64,000 nt of DNA, from the NCBI RefSeq assembly GCF_015143595.1, contig NZ_WYEU01000002.1:1-64000 (forward strand). The letters are read 5' to 3'. How positions within the stretch are numbered: position 1 is the first letter of the stretch; each line of letters opens with the position of its first letter. Under the pieces are notes generated by a model. The model did not search any database, was not told the DNA's origin, and worked only from the letters and a program-made list of their open reading frames with translations. Shown here piece by piece: positions 53,969-62,679 of the stretch. This DNA is from Sneathiella sp. P13V-1. Lineage in GTDB: Bacteria; Pseudomonadota; Alphaproteobacteria; Sneathiellales; Sneathiellaceae. Both the position numbers and the translations under genes were made by a program.

Positions 53969-54646
53969 ATGAATGTAGAGGAAGCTATTCTGTCACGGCG
54001 CTCGGTCCGTGCTTTTACAGATCAGTCAGTGGAAAAGTCACAGGTTCAGCATATTCTGGAAGTCGCTCAGCGAGCGCCCAGCGGAACTAATACTCAGCCT
54101 TGGCACACTTATGTTTGTGCTGGTGATGTGCGCAATAGTATCGTCCAGGATGTATGCGCGTTGTTTGATGCAGGAAAATCCGAAAAGTATGAGGATTACG
54201 ATTATTATCCTCCTGTATGGGAAGACATACACCGTAAACGCCGCCAGGGCGTAGGGTGGGGACTTTATGGCCTTCTTGGCATTGAAAAAGGGGACCGTGA
54301 AGGCAGTATGCGTCAATCCAAACGGAACTTTCGTTTCTTTGATGCACCGGTTGGTCTGTTTTTTACGACTGACAGCTACCTTGGAAAAGGAAGCTGGTTG
54401 GACATGGGGCTATATATTCAAACCATCATGTTGGAAGCGCGTCAGCTGGGACTGCACACTTGCCCGCAGGCCGCATGGGTTGCTTTTCAAAAACCTATTT
54501 TTCACCATTTGGAAATTCCGGAAACACAATCTCTCGTATGTGGGTTGGCGTTAGGGTATGAAGATACGAGTGCCATCGAGAATACGCTGGTGAGTGAACG
54601 CGAGAGCTTGGAGGACACTGTTAAATTCTACGGATTCGAAGAATAA
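53969..54646 (+). CDS. Nitroreductase-family FMN oxidoreductase
   Basis: A 225-residue FMN-dependent enzyme of the nitroreductase fold. The start EEAILSRRSVRAFTDQSVEKS and following EVAQRAPSGTNTQPWHTYV are the two FMN-binding blocks. The later GLHTCPQAAWVAFQKPIFHHLEIP and VCGLALGYED are the other conserved parts. It reduces nitro groups, quinones or flavins with NAD(P)H. Single gene; substrate unknown. No ribosome binding site of note. Confidence 0.93.
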   Translation: MNVEEAILSRRSVRAFTDQSVEKSQVQHILEVAQRAPSGTNTQPWHTYVCAGDVRNSIVQDVCALFDAGKSEKYEDYDYYPPVWEDIHRKRRQGVGWGLYGLLGIEKGDREGSMRQSKRNFRFFDAPVGLFFTTDSYLGKGSWLDMGLYIQTIMLEARQLGLHTCPQAAWVAFQKPIFHHLEIPETQSLVCGLALGYEDTSAIENTLVSERESLEDTVKFYGFEE

Positions 54647-54869
54647 GAGCAAAAAAGTAAAAAAGACGGGTCTCAACGCTGCATAATGTTAGTGAACGAA
54701 TTAGTTGGCCGCGTAGAAAGTTAAAATGATCCATTTTTTCTCTGAGTTTTTGAAAAAATGTATCATATTTTATATCTGTATCTTGCGTGAGCCAGTGACG
54801 CAGCGTAAATATGGAACATGCATTCAGGAATGATCAAGTTTAACAAACGATAAGAACCGGAGTGGCGGG

Positions 54870-56309
54870 ATGTTAGATAAAAGAAAATTTTATATTAATG
54901 GTGAATGGGTCGATCCAGCGACTCCAAAGGATTTGGACGTTATCAACCCTTCAACAGAAGAAGTGTGTGCGGTTATTTCTGTCGGTTCCGAGGCCGATAC
55001 AAATGCTGCCGTTGCAGCTGCGAAAGCTGCGTTTGACAGCTGGAGCCAGACACCACTTGAAGAACGTATTGGATATGTAGAGAAAATTCTGGAGCTCTAT
55101 AAAGAGCGTTCAGCCGATATTGGTGAAGCTATCTCCACTGAAATGGGCGCACCTGTTGCGCTTGCAAACACGGCGCAGGCTGGAAGTGGCGCTGCCCATA
55201 TTAAAGCGTTTATTCGCGAACTTCAGAAATTTGAATTTGATCAGATGCTGAACGATCGCGCGCCTAACGATCGCATTCTGTATGAGCCAATAGGTGTGTG
55301 CGGTCTGATTACGCCTTGGAACTGGCCAATGAACCAGGTGACACTGAAAGTGATCCCTGCAATTGCTGTTGGTTGTACAGTTGTACTGAAGCCTTCTGAA
55401 ATTGCACCATTGTCCTCAATGGTTCTGGCCGAAATCATTGACGCTGCAGGTCTGCCAAAAGGTGTGTTTAACCTTGTAAACGGTGACGGCGTTGGTGTGG
55501 GTACACAGCTTTCAGGTCATGAAGATGTCGATATGATCTCCTTCACCGGCTCCACACGTGCCGGTATCGCGATTTCCAAAAACGCTGCTGATACAGTTAA
55601 GCGTGTTGCACTGGAACTTGGCGGTAAAGGTGCGAACATTGTCTTCGCTGATGCCGATGAAAAAGCTGTGAAACGCGGTGTTCTGCATTGCATGAACAAC
55701 ACAGGTCAGTCCTGTAACGCCCCAACGCGTATGCTGGTTGAACGTTCCATCTATGACGATGCTGTTAAAGCTGCGAAAGAAGCGGCTGAAATGGTAACTG
55801 TTGGTTTGGCATCTGAAGAAGGGCGTCATATCGGTCCGGTTGTTTCTGAAGCTCAGTTTAATAAAATTCAGGGCCTCATTGAAAAAGGTATCGATGAAGG
55901 CGCCAAACTGGTTGCGGGTGGTCTTGGCCGTCCTGAAGGTTTCAACAAAGGGTACTTTGTTCGTCCAACCGTGTTCGCAGATGTGAATAACGAGATGACA
56001 ATTGCCAAAGAAGAAATCTTCGGTCCAGTTCTCACCATGATCCCGTTTGATACAGAAGAAGAAGCGATCAAGATCGCTAATGACACTGTATACGGCCTGA
56101 CAAACTATGTTCAGACACAGGATCACGGTAAAGCAAACCGCGTTGCACGCCGTCTGCGCTCCGGGATGGTTGAAATGAACGGTAACCCACGTGGTGCAGG
56201 CGCCCCATTTGGTGGTTATCGCCAGTCCGGCAACGGCCGTGAAGGCGGTGTATGGGGTATCGAAGACTTCCTTGAAGTGAAGTCTGTAAGTGGTTGGGTT
56301 GAAGAATAA
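54870..56309 (+). CDS. Aldehyde dehydrogenase
   Basis: A 479-residue NAD(P)-dependent aldehyde dehydrogenase. The NAD-binding stretch ITPWNWPMNQVTLKVIPA, the general-base Glu in ALELGGKGANIVF, and the catalytic Cys in NNTGQSCNAPTRM are all present. It turns an aldehyde into the carboxylic acid. GGAG-like ACCGGAG stands before the ATG. Convergent with the alcohol dehydrogenase-haloalkane dehalogenase operon, separated only by a terminator at 56331-56360, so it is a likely third step of the same pathway. Substrate inferred only. Confidence 0.95.
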   Translation: MLDKRKFYINGEWVDPATPKDLDVINPSTEEVCAVISVGSEADTNAAVAAAKAAFDSWSQTPLEERIGYVEKILELYKERSADIGEAISTEMGAPVALANTAQAGSGAAHIKAFIRELQKFEFDQMLNDRAPNDRILYEPIGVCGLITPWNWPMNQVTLKVIPAIAVGCTVVLKPSEIAPLSSMVLAEIIDAAGLPKGVFNLVNGDGVGVGTQLSGHEDVDMISFTGSTRAGIAISKNAADTVKRVALELGGKGANIVFADADEKAVKRGVLHCMNNTGQSCNAPTRMLVERSIYDDAVKAAKEAAEMVTVGLASEEGRHIGPVVSEAQFNKIQGLIEKGIDEGAKLVAGGLGRPEGFNKGYFVRPTVFADVNNEMTIAKEEIFGPVLTMIPFDTEEEAIKIANDTVYGLTNYVQTQDHGKANRVARRLRSGMVEMNGNPRGAGAPFGGYRQSGNGREGGVWGIEDFLEVKSVSGWVEE

Positions 56310-56330
56310 AACTCTGTCCAAGTTAAAGAA

Positions 56331-56360
56331 AAGCCGCGCTGTGAAGCGCGGCTTTTTTTC
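56331..56360. terminator. Strong terminator between the aldehyde dehydrogenase and haloalkane dehalogenase genes
   Basis: AAGCCGCGCT (56331-56340) pairs with AGCGCGGCTT (56345-56354) with a 4-base loop and is followed by TTTTTTC. It ends the aldehyde dehydrogenase transcript, and its A-rich left flank may serve the convergent gene too. Confidence 0.9.
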
Positions 56361-56362
56361 GT

Positions 56363-57235
56363 TTAAAGGTTGCCGAGGAATTCTTTAACAGCAGATCCAA
56401 TTTCAGACGGGCTGTCTTCCTGAATGAAATGGAGACCTTTGACGGTCACTTCCTTTTGGTTAGGCCAGCTTCTGCAAAACTCACGTTGTGGCCCTACTAA
56501 GATTGAGCCTGGTTCTGCGTTGATAAAGAGCTTCGGTATGCTCTCATCTTGAGCCAACCAATTTGCATAATCATCGACGATTTTCACAAGATTTTCTGGC
56601 TCGCCATCAATTGGGATCTGACGTGGCCAGTTAAGCGTTGGCTGACGATCTTCTTCTTTAAGGAACGGGGCCCGATAGGCGTTCATTTCTTCTTCTGTAA
56701 GATCGCGAATGATTGAATTTGGAAGGACTTTTTCAATAAACGCATTTCTATGGATCACAAGATCTTCGCCATTCTCAGAACGGAAGCCTTTAAAGATACC
56801 TCGCGCTGCCTCCGGCCATTCGTCCCATGTGACGGGGCGGACAATCCCTTCCATATAGGCAATGGCCTTAATAGCGTCTTTGTGTTTGTTGGCCCAATGG
56901 AAACCTAGTGCACTTCCCCAGTCATGAATTACCAAGGTGACATTCTTTTCCACACCAAGAGCAGCCAACGTCGCTTCCAGATATTCGTAGTGCTTTTCAA
57001 AAGTATAGCGATCTGCCCCTTCTGAAGCAGGCAGTTTCTCTGAATTCCCCATGCCTAGAAGGTCAGGGGCAATACAGCGCCCAACTCCTTCAAGTTCTGG
57101 AATGACGTCCCGCCATAAGTAGCTGGAGGTTGGGTTGCCATGTAGAAAGACAATGGGATCTTTCGAGGGATCACCTGCTTCAATATATGCGATTTCCTTC
57201 CCCAGCACGGAAACAGTTTTCTTTTCGTATTTCAT
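56363..57235 (-). CDS. Haloalkane dehalogenase (DhaA/LinB-like, HLD-II type)
   Basis: A 290-residue alpha/beta hydrolase that cleaves carbon-halogen bonds to give an alcohol and a halide. The pentad is visible: N34 in FLHGNPTSSYLW and W106 for halide binding, nucleophile D105 in HDWGSALGF, acid E129 in YMEGIVRP, and H269 in GLHFIQEDSP. These positions match the DhaA order of Asp, Trp, Glu, His almost residue for residue. ATG 57235 is chosen because GGAGG lies upstream; an in-frame TTG 57247 overlaps it. It follows the alcohol dehydrogenase by 21 bases and is probably co-transcribed. Cytoplasmic. Confidence 0.93.
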   Translation of the reverse strand: MKYEKKTVSVLGKEIAYIEAGDPSKDPIVFLHGNPTSSYLWRDVIPELEGVGRCIAPDLLGMGNSEKLPASEGADRYTFEKHYEYLEATLAALGVEKNVTLVIHDWGSALGFHWANKHKDAIKAIAYMEGIVRPVTWDEWPEAARGIFKGFRSENGEDLVIHRNAFIEKVLPNSIIRDLTEEEMNAYRAPFLKEEDRQPTLNWPRQIPIDGEPENLVKIVDDYANWLAQDESIPKLFINAEPGSILVGPQREFCRSWPNQKEVTVKGLHFIQEDSPSEIGSAVKEFLGNL

Positions 57236-57256
57236 TTTTGCCTCCAATTTAAAATC

Positions 57257-58390
57257 TTACTGGTTTAAGGCATCCATATACATAGAGATATATTCATCCA
57301 CAGTAGGCTGCACCGGGTTAGAGAAATGGCAGGCATCGGTCATGCAATGCTCTGCAAACCCCGGTAGCATCTCTTTGGTGACACCAATCTCAGATAGATT
57401 TCGAGGAAGCCCAAGAGAGATGCTGTAACTTAAAATCCAATCAGAAATATCATCCTGATTACTTAACCCCATTGCCGCCTTGATCTTTTTCATTTTCTCC
57501 GGAACATGTGGAGCATTGAACCGCAAAACCGTTGGAAGAAGAATAGCGTTCAAAGTTCCGTGGTGTGCCTTCAAAACCGGGTCCGCACCAACAGCGTGGC
57601 TCATGGAGTGAACGGCACCCAGACCTTTGGCGAAGGCCATTGCTCCTTCACTTGCTGCCATCATCATATGCCAGCGGGCTTCCTTATCCTGACCGTCCTC
57701 AACCGCGCGCTTTAGATACGTGACAACACGCTCTAGACCGTCAAGACCAATCGCTGCCGCTGGTGGGTTAATCACAGGTGTGAGATAGGCTTCAATGCAG
57801 TGCGCCATGGCATCCATACCTGTTGCAGCGGTAAGAATGGGAGGTAGGCCCAAGGTCAGATCTGGATCGCAAATAGCCATTTTGGGTAACAATTCAGGAC
57901 TTGCGATCACCACTTTATGGCCTTCTTCGGTTATGATAACGGAACCTCCACCAACTTCACTTCCGGTTCCTGCCGTCGTTGGAATTGCAATGATTGGAGG
58001 GCATGCTCCAATGCTGTCACGCCCGCCTTTTACGGTGGACCAATTCCCGATGGGACCTTCATGATCAACAGAAAGCGCAACACCTTTGCCAAGGTCGATG
58101 GACGAGCCGCCGCCAATTGAAATGATGCCGTCGCAGTTATTCTCCCGATAAAGCGCGAGAGCGTCTTTCACAGCGACTTCGGTGGGGTTAGGGGGCGTGC
58201 CGTCGAAGGTTGTAAATTCCACATCGTTTGGAATGGCGTTTCTTAAGGTATCATAGAGCCCTGCCGCAATAATGCCTTTGTCGGTACAAATCAAAGGGCG
58301 TTTGATGCCGTTCTTTTCCAGTGCCATTCCAATTTTCTTAATCGCACCATGATCAATTTCCATATGATTTGGATAGGTGATTGTTGCCAT
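57257..58390 (-). CDS. Iron-containing alcohol dehydrogenase
   Basis: A 377-residue class III (iron-dependent) alcohol dehydrogenase. NAD-binding SIGGGSSIDLGKGVAL (about 97-112), then PTTAGTGSEVGGGSVI and the metal-binding His cluster AMAHCIEAYL and AVHSMSHAVGA are present, as is HHGTLNAILLP. It oxidises an alcohol to the aldehyde. First gene of the operon with the haloalkane dehalogenase, whose product is an alcohol; the nearby aldehyde dehydrogenase would use the resulting aldehyde. Promoter presumed in 58391-58530. Confidence 0.95.
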   Translation of the reverse strand: MATITYPNHMEIDHGAIKKIGMALEKNGIKRPLICTDKGIIAAGLYDTLRNAIPNDVEFTTFDGTPPNPTEVAVKDALALYRENNCDGIISIGGGSSIDLGKGVALSVDHEGPIGNWSTVKGGRDSIGACPPIIAIPTTAGTGSEVGGGSVIITEEGHKVVIASPELLPKMAICDPDLTLGLPPILTAATGMDAMAHCIEAYLTPVINPPAAAIGLDGLERVVTYLKRAVEDGQDKEARWHMMMAASEGAMAFAKGLGAVHSMSHAVGADPVLKAHHGTLNAILLPTVLRFNAPHVPEKMKKIKAAMGLSNQDDISDWILSYSISLGLPRNLSEIGVTKEMLPGFAEHCMTDACHFSNPVQPTVDEYISMYMDALNQ

Positions 58391-58584
58391 TTTCCCCTCG
58401 CTTTTTGTTTTTGATTATTTTTTTGCAAGATTAGAAAACAATTCGCAGTATCACCAGAAAAAACTAATGGTCGTTATGGCAATGTCATAATTGTTTTATC
58501 GCACCAACATGCAGCTGCAAAAAAACTGTCATGCTCTTCCATATATTGTTTTGCATTAAACAATATCTACGGGGTGCTACTCTT

Positions 58585-60516
58585 ATGTTCAAAAAAGCTC
58601 TATTGGTAAGCGCGTTGGGGTGCGCGTTATTTGTACCATCACTTGTATCCGCTGAAACACTTTCCGTCCGCTCTGTGACGCCAAACCCACTTGGCGCTTT
58701 CGAAAAACTCTATGTTTTGAACGGCAATACGATTGCTAATGAAAAAATGACGTTGGACCGCTCTCCTGCCGCGGTGATGATGAAGGAGGGGGAGACACGT
58801 AACGTTCGTATCCTTCATATAAACGATATCCATGCACGATTGGTGGAATATCACCGTAAAGGTGATGCGCATCGCATGGCGCAAATTGCGAAAATCGTCA
58901 AGGACGCGCGGAAATCTGCAGAAAGCAATAACGAGGCGGTTCTGTTCCTCAGCATCGGAGATGAGCATATCGGCACTGTCTGGGACGAACTTCTTGGGGC
59001 AAATGAAGATGAGTTTCAAATGAGCGCACCTTACCATGCCTTATCTGCCGCAGGTCTTGATGTGGCTGCAGTTGGAAACCATGAGTTGGATAAAGGATCC
59101 GCGCTGCTGGCACGCGCTATCGAACAGGATGCAGATTTCCCTGTGCTGACAGCGAACTTGAAGGGGTCTAAACACAACATGCCATGGGCACCCGCTGCCA
59201 TAGGTGTTGTGAATGGCGTGCGCGTTGGAATAGTCGGATTGACATCTGTTATTGATACCTACCTTGAGACTGAAGCCGACCCAGGACTTAAAGGCTACAA
59301 TCCCGCGGTGGTGGCTGCAAATGTGGTGAGTGCGCTAAATGATCATGTAGATATGATCGTGATTGCAAGTCATGTTGGATATAACGGCAAATTGCCCGGT
59401 GATCAGACGGCAAAATATGATCTGAAAATGGGTGATGTTCAAATCGCGGAGGCGGTTGCTAAAGTCGCAACTAAACCTGCATTGCTTCTTGGCGGTCACA
59501 CCCATACTGTTCTAAACAAGGACGGCTTTAGCAACGATACGATTATTAAAGAAATTCCAGTTGCTCAGGTCGGTGAATATGGGCGTTACGTTGGTAACAC
59601 AACCGTCTCTCTAACGATGGGCAAGGGCGGCAAAGTTACTGCTGAATATGGCACCGGCCTCATTGCGACCAAAGGCCGTAAAACTGAAACTGAAGCCGAC
59701 TATGATGTAGACTATCAGAAAAATATTCTGGATCCTATCAAGCTACGTCTGGATGAACGACTGAAAGCACCTATTGGCAGGGTTGTGAAGTTTGAAGGTC
59801 TCGACGATGCCAAGGTTATTGAAGATCGTTATGTGGGCGAGAGTGCCATTGCAAACTTTATGAATGATGCCATTGTCGTACGAAGCATGCATTGGCCAAC
59901 AGGTCAGGTGGATTTCGCCGCTTTCAATGCCACAGGTATGCGCGGCGTTGATATGAACGGCGACCTCACATATGCGGAATGGTACAGCGTGATGCCTTAT
60001 GCGGATGAAGTGCTTGTTTACGAAATGAGTGGTGCCGAAATTAAGGACCTCGTGGAAGATAACGCACGCCGTATCCTGCGCCCAGAAGAGCTTAAAAAGA
60101 ATGGTGGACCGCTTGATCCTTCTAACTTCATTTCACGGGGATTTCAGCATTACTCTTCTGGTATTCGCTATGAGATCAATATGGGCGCCAATGTCATGGA
60201 AACCAAGGCTGTCAATATTACCCTAAATGGTGAGCCGATTGAAAAGGTCTTGGATAAGAAATTCAAGATGGTCTTTAATTCATACGTATCGCACGGACGT
60301 GAAGGGTATGATGGCGGTGCCATTAAAGGTCTGCCGCCTGAAATCAAAGGCTTCAACCTTGAAGCACTACGAAAAGAACGGGCGAAGAACACATATCTTC
60401 TCTATCGCGGGCAGATCATTGACTACATTCAGGCCGATGCAAAAGGTGTCGTGGGCCCTGAAACTGGTGCCAAATACGACCAGCGGGTTGTTGTTCGAGG
60501 CGCTAGTGTAAACTAA
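58585..60516 (+). CDS. Bifunctional metallophosphatase / 5'-nucleotidase
   Basis: A 643-residue exported enzyme with a signal peptide (MFKKALLVSALGCALFVPSL, cleavage near VSA/ETL). The N-terminal metallophosphoesterase domain (about 70-330) has metal-binding motifs RILHINDIHARL, VGNHELDKGS and GGHTHTV; the C-terminal part (about 395-600) is the 5'-nucleotidase domain with VGESAIANFMNDAIV and NATGMRGVDM. It hydrolyses nucleotides, probably in the periplasm. ATG 58585 marks the first residue of the signal peptide; the frame extends to 58531 without a ribosome binding site. The hairpin at 60539-60559 follows. Confidence 0.94.
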   Translation: MFKKALLVSALGCALFVPSLVSAETLSVRSVTPNPLGAFEKLYVLNGNTIANEKMTLDRSPAAVMMKEGETRNVRILHINDIHARLVEYHRKGDAHRMAQIAKIVKDARKSAESNNEAVLFLSIGDEHIGTVWDELLGANEDEFQMSAPYHALSAAGLDVAAVGNHELDKGSALLARAIEQDADFPVLTANLKGSKHNMPWAPAAIGVVNGVRVGIVGLTSVIDTYLETEADPGLKGYNPAVVAANVVSALNDHVDMIVIASHVGYNGKLPGDQTAKYDLKMGDVQIAEAVAKVATKPALLLGGHTHTVLNKDGFSNDTIIKEIPVAQVGEYGRYVGNTTVSLTMGKGGKVTAEYGTGLIATKGRKTETEADYDVDYQKNILDPIKLRLDERLKAPIGRVVKFEGLDDAKVIEDRYVGESAIANFMNDAIVVRSMHWPTGQVDFAAFNATGMRGVDMNGDLTYAEWYSVMPYADEVLVYEMSGAEIKDLVEDNARRILRPEELKKNGGPLDPSNFISRGFQHYSSGIRYEINMGANVMETKAVNITLNGEPIEKVLDKKFKMVFNSYVSHGREGYDGGAIKGLPPEIKGFNLEALRKERAKNTYLLYRGQIIDYIQADAKGVVGPETGAKYDQRVVVRGASVN

Positions 60517-60538
60517 TCCCGGATTTTTTTAAGAGAAA

Positions 60539-60559
60539 GCGCGGTGCAAGCCACCGCGC
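60539..60559. terminator. GC-rich hairpin after the 5'-nucleotidase gene
   Basis: GCGCGGTG (60539-60546) pairs with CACCGCGC (60552-60559) around a 5-base loop between convergent genes. No T-tract follows on either strand, so it is a weak call. Confidence 0.45.
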
Positions 60560-60578
60560 CAATCCGTCATGGAAAATC

Positions 60579-61061
60579 TTATTCTGAAATAGCTTGCAGC
60601 CATTTCGTAACGCGTGCCTGATTAGCGCCTAAATCAGAGTGACCATAGATGGAACGGCTGTAGATATACAGTATGGATTTGCCTCCTTCTAAGCCGACAA
60701 ATTTTACTGAAATGATATCTGGCCAACGGACGAGTGAGGTGCGGTCAAGAATTTCAATCTGGTCACTTTCATCCAAGCGGACTTTTGCGTTGCTGTTTTC
60801 CAGAATGAATTTTTCAAACCGTCCTTTCAAGTCAGTCGCGGAAAGCTCGAATATGGGCGGCTGCCCATTTGGTTTTGTGTTTTGGCAAACCTCTGTATCA
60901 CAGAGTAAAAACCAGTTCGGTTTGTTAGGTGCCTTCAATGTTGAAAAGTCGGTTTTGGAAGCTGCTGGCGCGGACAGAATGTTATCCCATATAGGGGTCA
61001 GCCTTAGTAACACAAGCAAAATGAGCAGGGAAATGATCCCGTAGATGAAAAGTTGCAGCAT
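60579..61061 (-). CDS. DUF1499 protein
   Basis: A 160-residue protein with an N-terminal membrane anchor (about residues 3-22) and the DUF1499 region with VRWPDIISVKFVGLEGGKSILYIYSRS, followed by GHSDLGANQARVTKWL, which is the family ending. ATG 61061 is favoured by AGGGGG nine bases before it; ATG 61085 is also in frame. Function unknown. It is divergent from the tungstate transporter genes across about 200 bases. Confidence 0.85.
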   Translation of the reverse strand: MLQLFIYGIISLLILLVLLRLTPIWDNILSAPAASKTDFSTLKAPNKPNWFLLCDTEVCQNTKPNGQPPIFELSATDLKGRFEKFILENSNAKVRLDESDQIEILDRTSLVRWPDIISVKFVGLEGGKSILYIYSRSIYGHSDLGANQARVTKWLQAISE

Positions 61062-61264
61062 TTTGAATAACCCCCTGGATCTCATGCGACTTCATACCTG
61101 TGTTCTTGTTAATTGCCTTTTGAGGTTAGCAGTTTCTTTCGGCTGTCCCAAGCCATAATAAACCTACACAAAGTCCCAAATAAAGGATACGGATGGTATA
61201 AGCAGGATCCAGAATTTTTGGAATCACATTCCCGTGATGAGAAGCAAATGCGGTCAGAAATTTA

Positions 61265-61969
61265 ATGAATGATATTTTAGGGGGAGTACTTGAGGCCTTC
61301 AGGTTGCTGGTGACGCTGGATGAGGATCTTATTGAAATATCAATGAGATCCATGCAGGTTACTTTTACGGCTGTTTTCATTGCCTCTGTTATTGGACTGC
61401 CTTTAGGGGCATGGCTTGCCGTTGCCAGATTTAGGTATCGCAGGTTCTCTATCGCGCTATTGAACGCTTTAATGGGATTGCCGCCAGTAGTGGTGGGGCT
61501 TTTCGTTTATGTGGTGTTATCCAGATCAGGCCCATTTGGTGTGCTGGATTTACTGTTTACGCCAACCGCGATGATTGTTGCCCAGGTCATCATTGTAACC
61601 CCGATAATAGCTTCCATATCCCATCAGGTTTTAAGGGAATTGTGGTTCTCCTATCATGATCTATTGATTTCCATCGGTGCTACGAAGTGGCAACGAATGT
61701 TGGCACTTTTGAAGGATGGGCGTCGTGGCCTTTTAACAGCCACCCTGACAGGATTTGGGCGGGCTGTTGGTGAGGTGGGCGCGATTATGATTGTCGGCGG
61801 GAATATCGACCACTTAACGCGTGTGCTGACCACTGCTATTGCACTTGAGGTTGGAAAAGGTGATTTCCCGCTGGCCATTGGTCTTGGGATTGTTCTGATT
61901 TCCCTTGCGCTGATCGTAAATCTGTCTATCCACCTCTTGTCCCGAACAGAAAGAGGGGCAACCTGGTGA
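61265..61969 (+). CDS. tupB: Tungstate ABC transporter permease TupB
   Basis: A 234-residue integral membrane protein with five or six helices. The conserved permease loop LISIGATKWQRMLALLKDGRRG and the following GFGRAVGEVGAIMIVGGN are the EAA-like region of TupB. It forms the channel for tungstate import with TupC. It overlaps the tupC start by 4 bases. The start ATG has no strong ribosome binding site, but no other suitable start is seen. Confidence 0.92.
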   Translation: MNDILGGVLEAFRLLVTLDEDLIEISMRSMQVTFTAVFIASVIGLPLGAWLAVARFRYRRFSIALLNALMGLPPVVVGLFVYVVLSRSGPFGVLDLLFTPTAMIVAQVIIVTPIIASISHQVLRELWFSYHDLLISIGATKWQRMLALLKDGRRGLLTATLTGFGRAVGEVGAIMIVGGNIDHLTRVLTTAIALEVGKGDFPLAIGLGIVLISLALIVNLSIHLLSRTERGATW

Positions 61970-62679
61970 CGTCAATTTTACCGATAAAGCTGGAAAATAT
62001 CTCCTTAAGGAGAAAAGCAAAACACATACTTGGGCCTATTGACTGGGAAGTTTCCGGGCGTGGCGTTACCATGTTGATGGGCCCCAATGGTGCCGGAAAA
62101 TCTTCGCTGCTAAAAATGATCCATGGTTTGGAGCCGATACGCGAGGGAAAAATAGTCTGGCCATCAAATGCGACGGATTTCCGTGAACAACAATCCTTTG
62201 TCTTCCAGTCCCCAATAATCATGCGAAGGACCGTATTTGAAAACCTGATTTATCCGCTCAGACTTCGAAAAATCTCTCCTGATGAGAGAACTAAACGAGG
62301 GGAGTTTTGGCTGGAACGAATTGGCCTTGCCGATATGAGAAATGCGGATGCAATGTATCTTTCAGGCGGCGAGAAGCAGAAACTTGCATTGGCCCGCGCA
62401 CTTATCATCAAACCGCAATTACTATTTCTGGATGAGCCGACAGCAAATCTGGATGGCGGATCTACTTTTCTGATTGAAAAGATTATCAAGGAGATCGCGG
62501 ATCAAGATGTACGTGTCATTATGTCGACACATGATTTGATGCAAGGCAAACGCCTGGCGGATGAAGTAGTATTTTTAAATAAAGGGAATATAGTAGAAAT
62601 AAGTCCCGGTACTGAGTTTTTTGAAAATCCCCGATCGGATCTTGCAAAAAGATTCTTAGACGGAGAAATATTAATATGA
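61966..62679 (+). CDS. tupC: Tungstate ABC transporter ATP-binding protein TupC
   Basis: A 237-residue ATPase. Walker A MGPNGAGKSS, signature LSGGEKQKLALARAL and Walker B PQLLFLDEPTANLDG are visible. It powers the TupB permease. The start is GTG 61966, overlapping the tupB stop (GTGA). Overlaps tupA by 4 bases. Confidence 0.93.
   Translation: MTSILPIKLENISLRRKAKHILGPIDWEVSGRGVTMLMGPNGAGKSSLLKMIHGLEPIREGKIVWPSNATDFREQQSFVFQSPIIMRRTVFENLIYPLRLRKISPDERTKRGEFWLERIGLADMRNADAMYLSGGEKQKLALARALIIKPQLLFLDEPTANLDGGSTFLIEKIIKEIADQDVRVIMSTHDLMQGKRLADEVVFLNKGNIVEISPGTEFFENPRSDLAKRFLDGEILI

Noticed and set aside
55512-56321. A 269-codon open frame on the minus strand in the aldehyde dehydrogenase gene
   Set aside because: Antisense shadow of a strongly conserved enzyme gene; no family similarity and no upstream signal.
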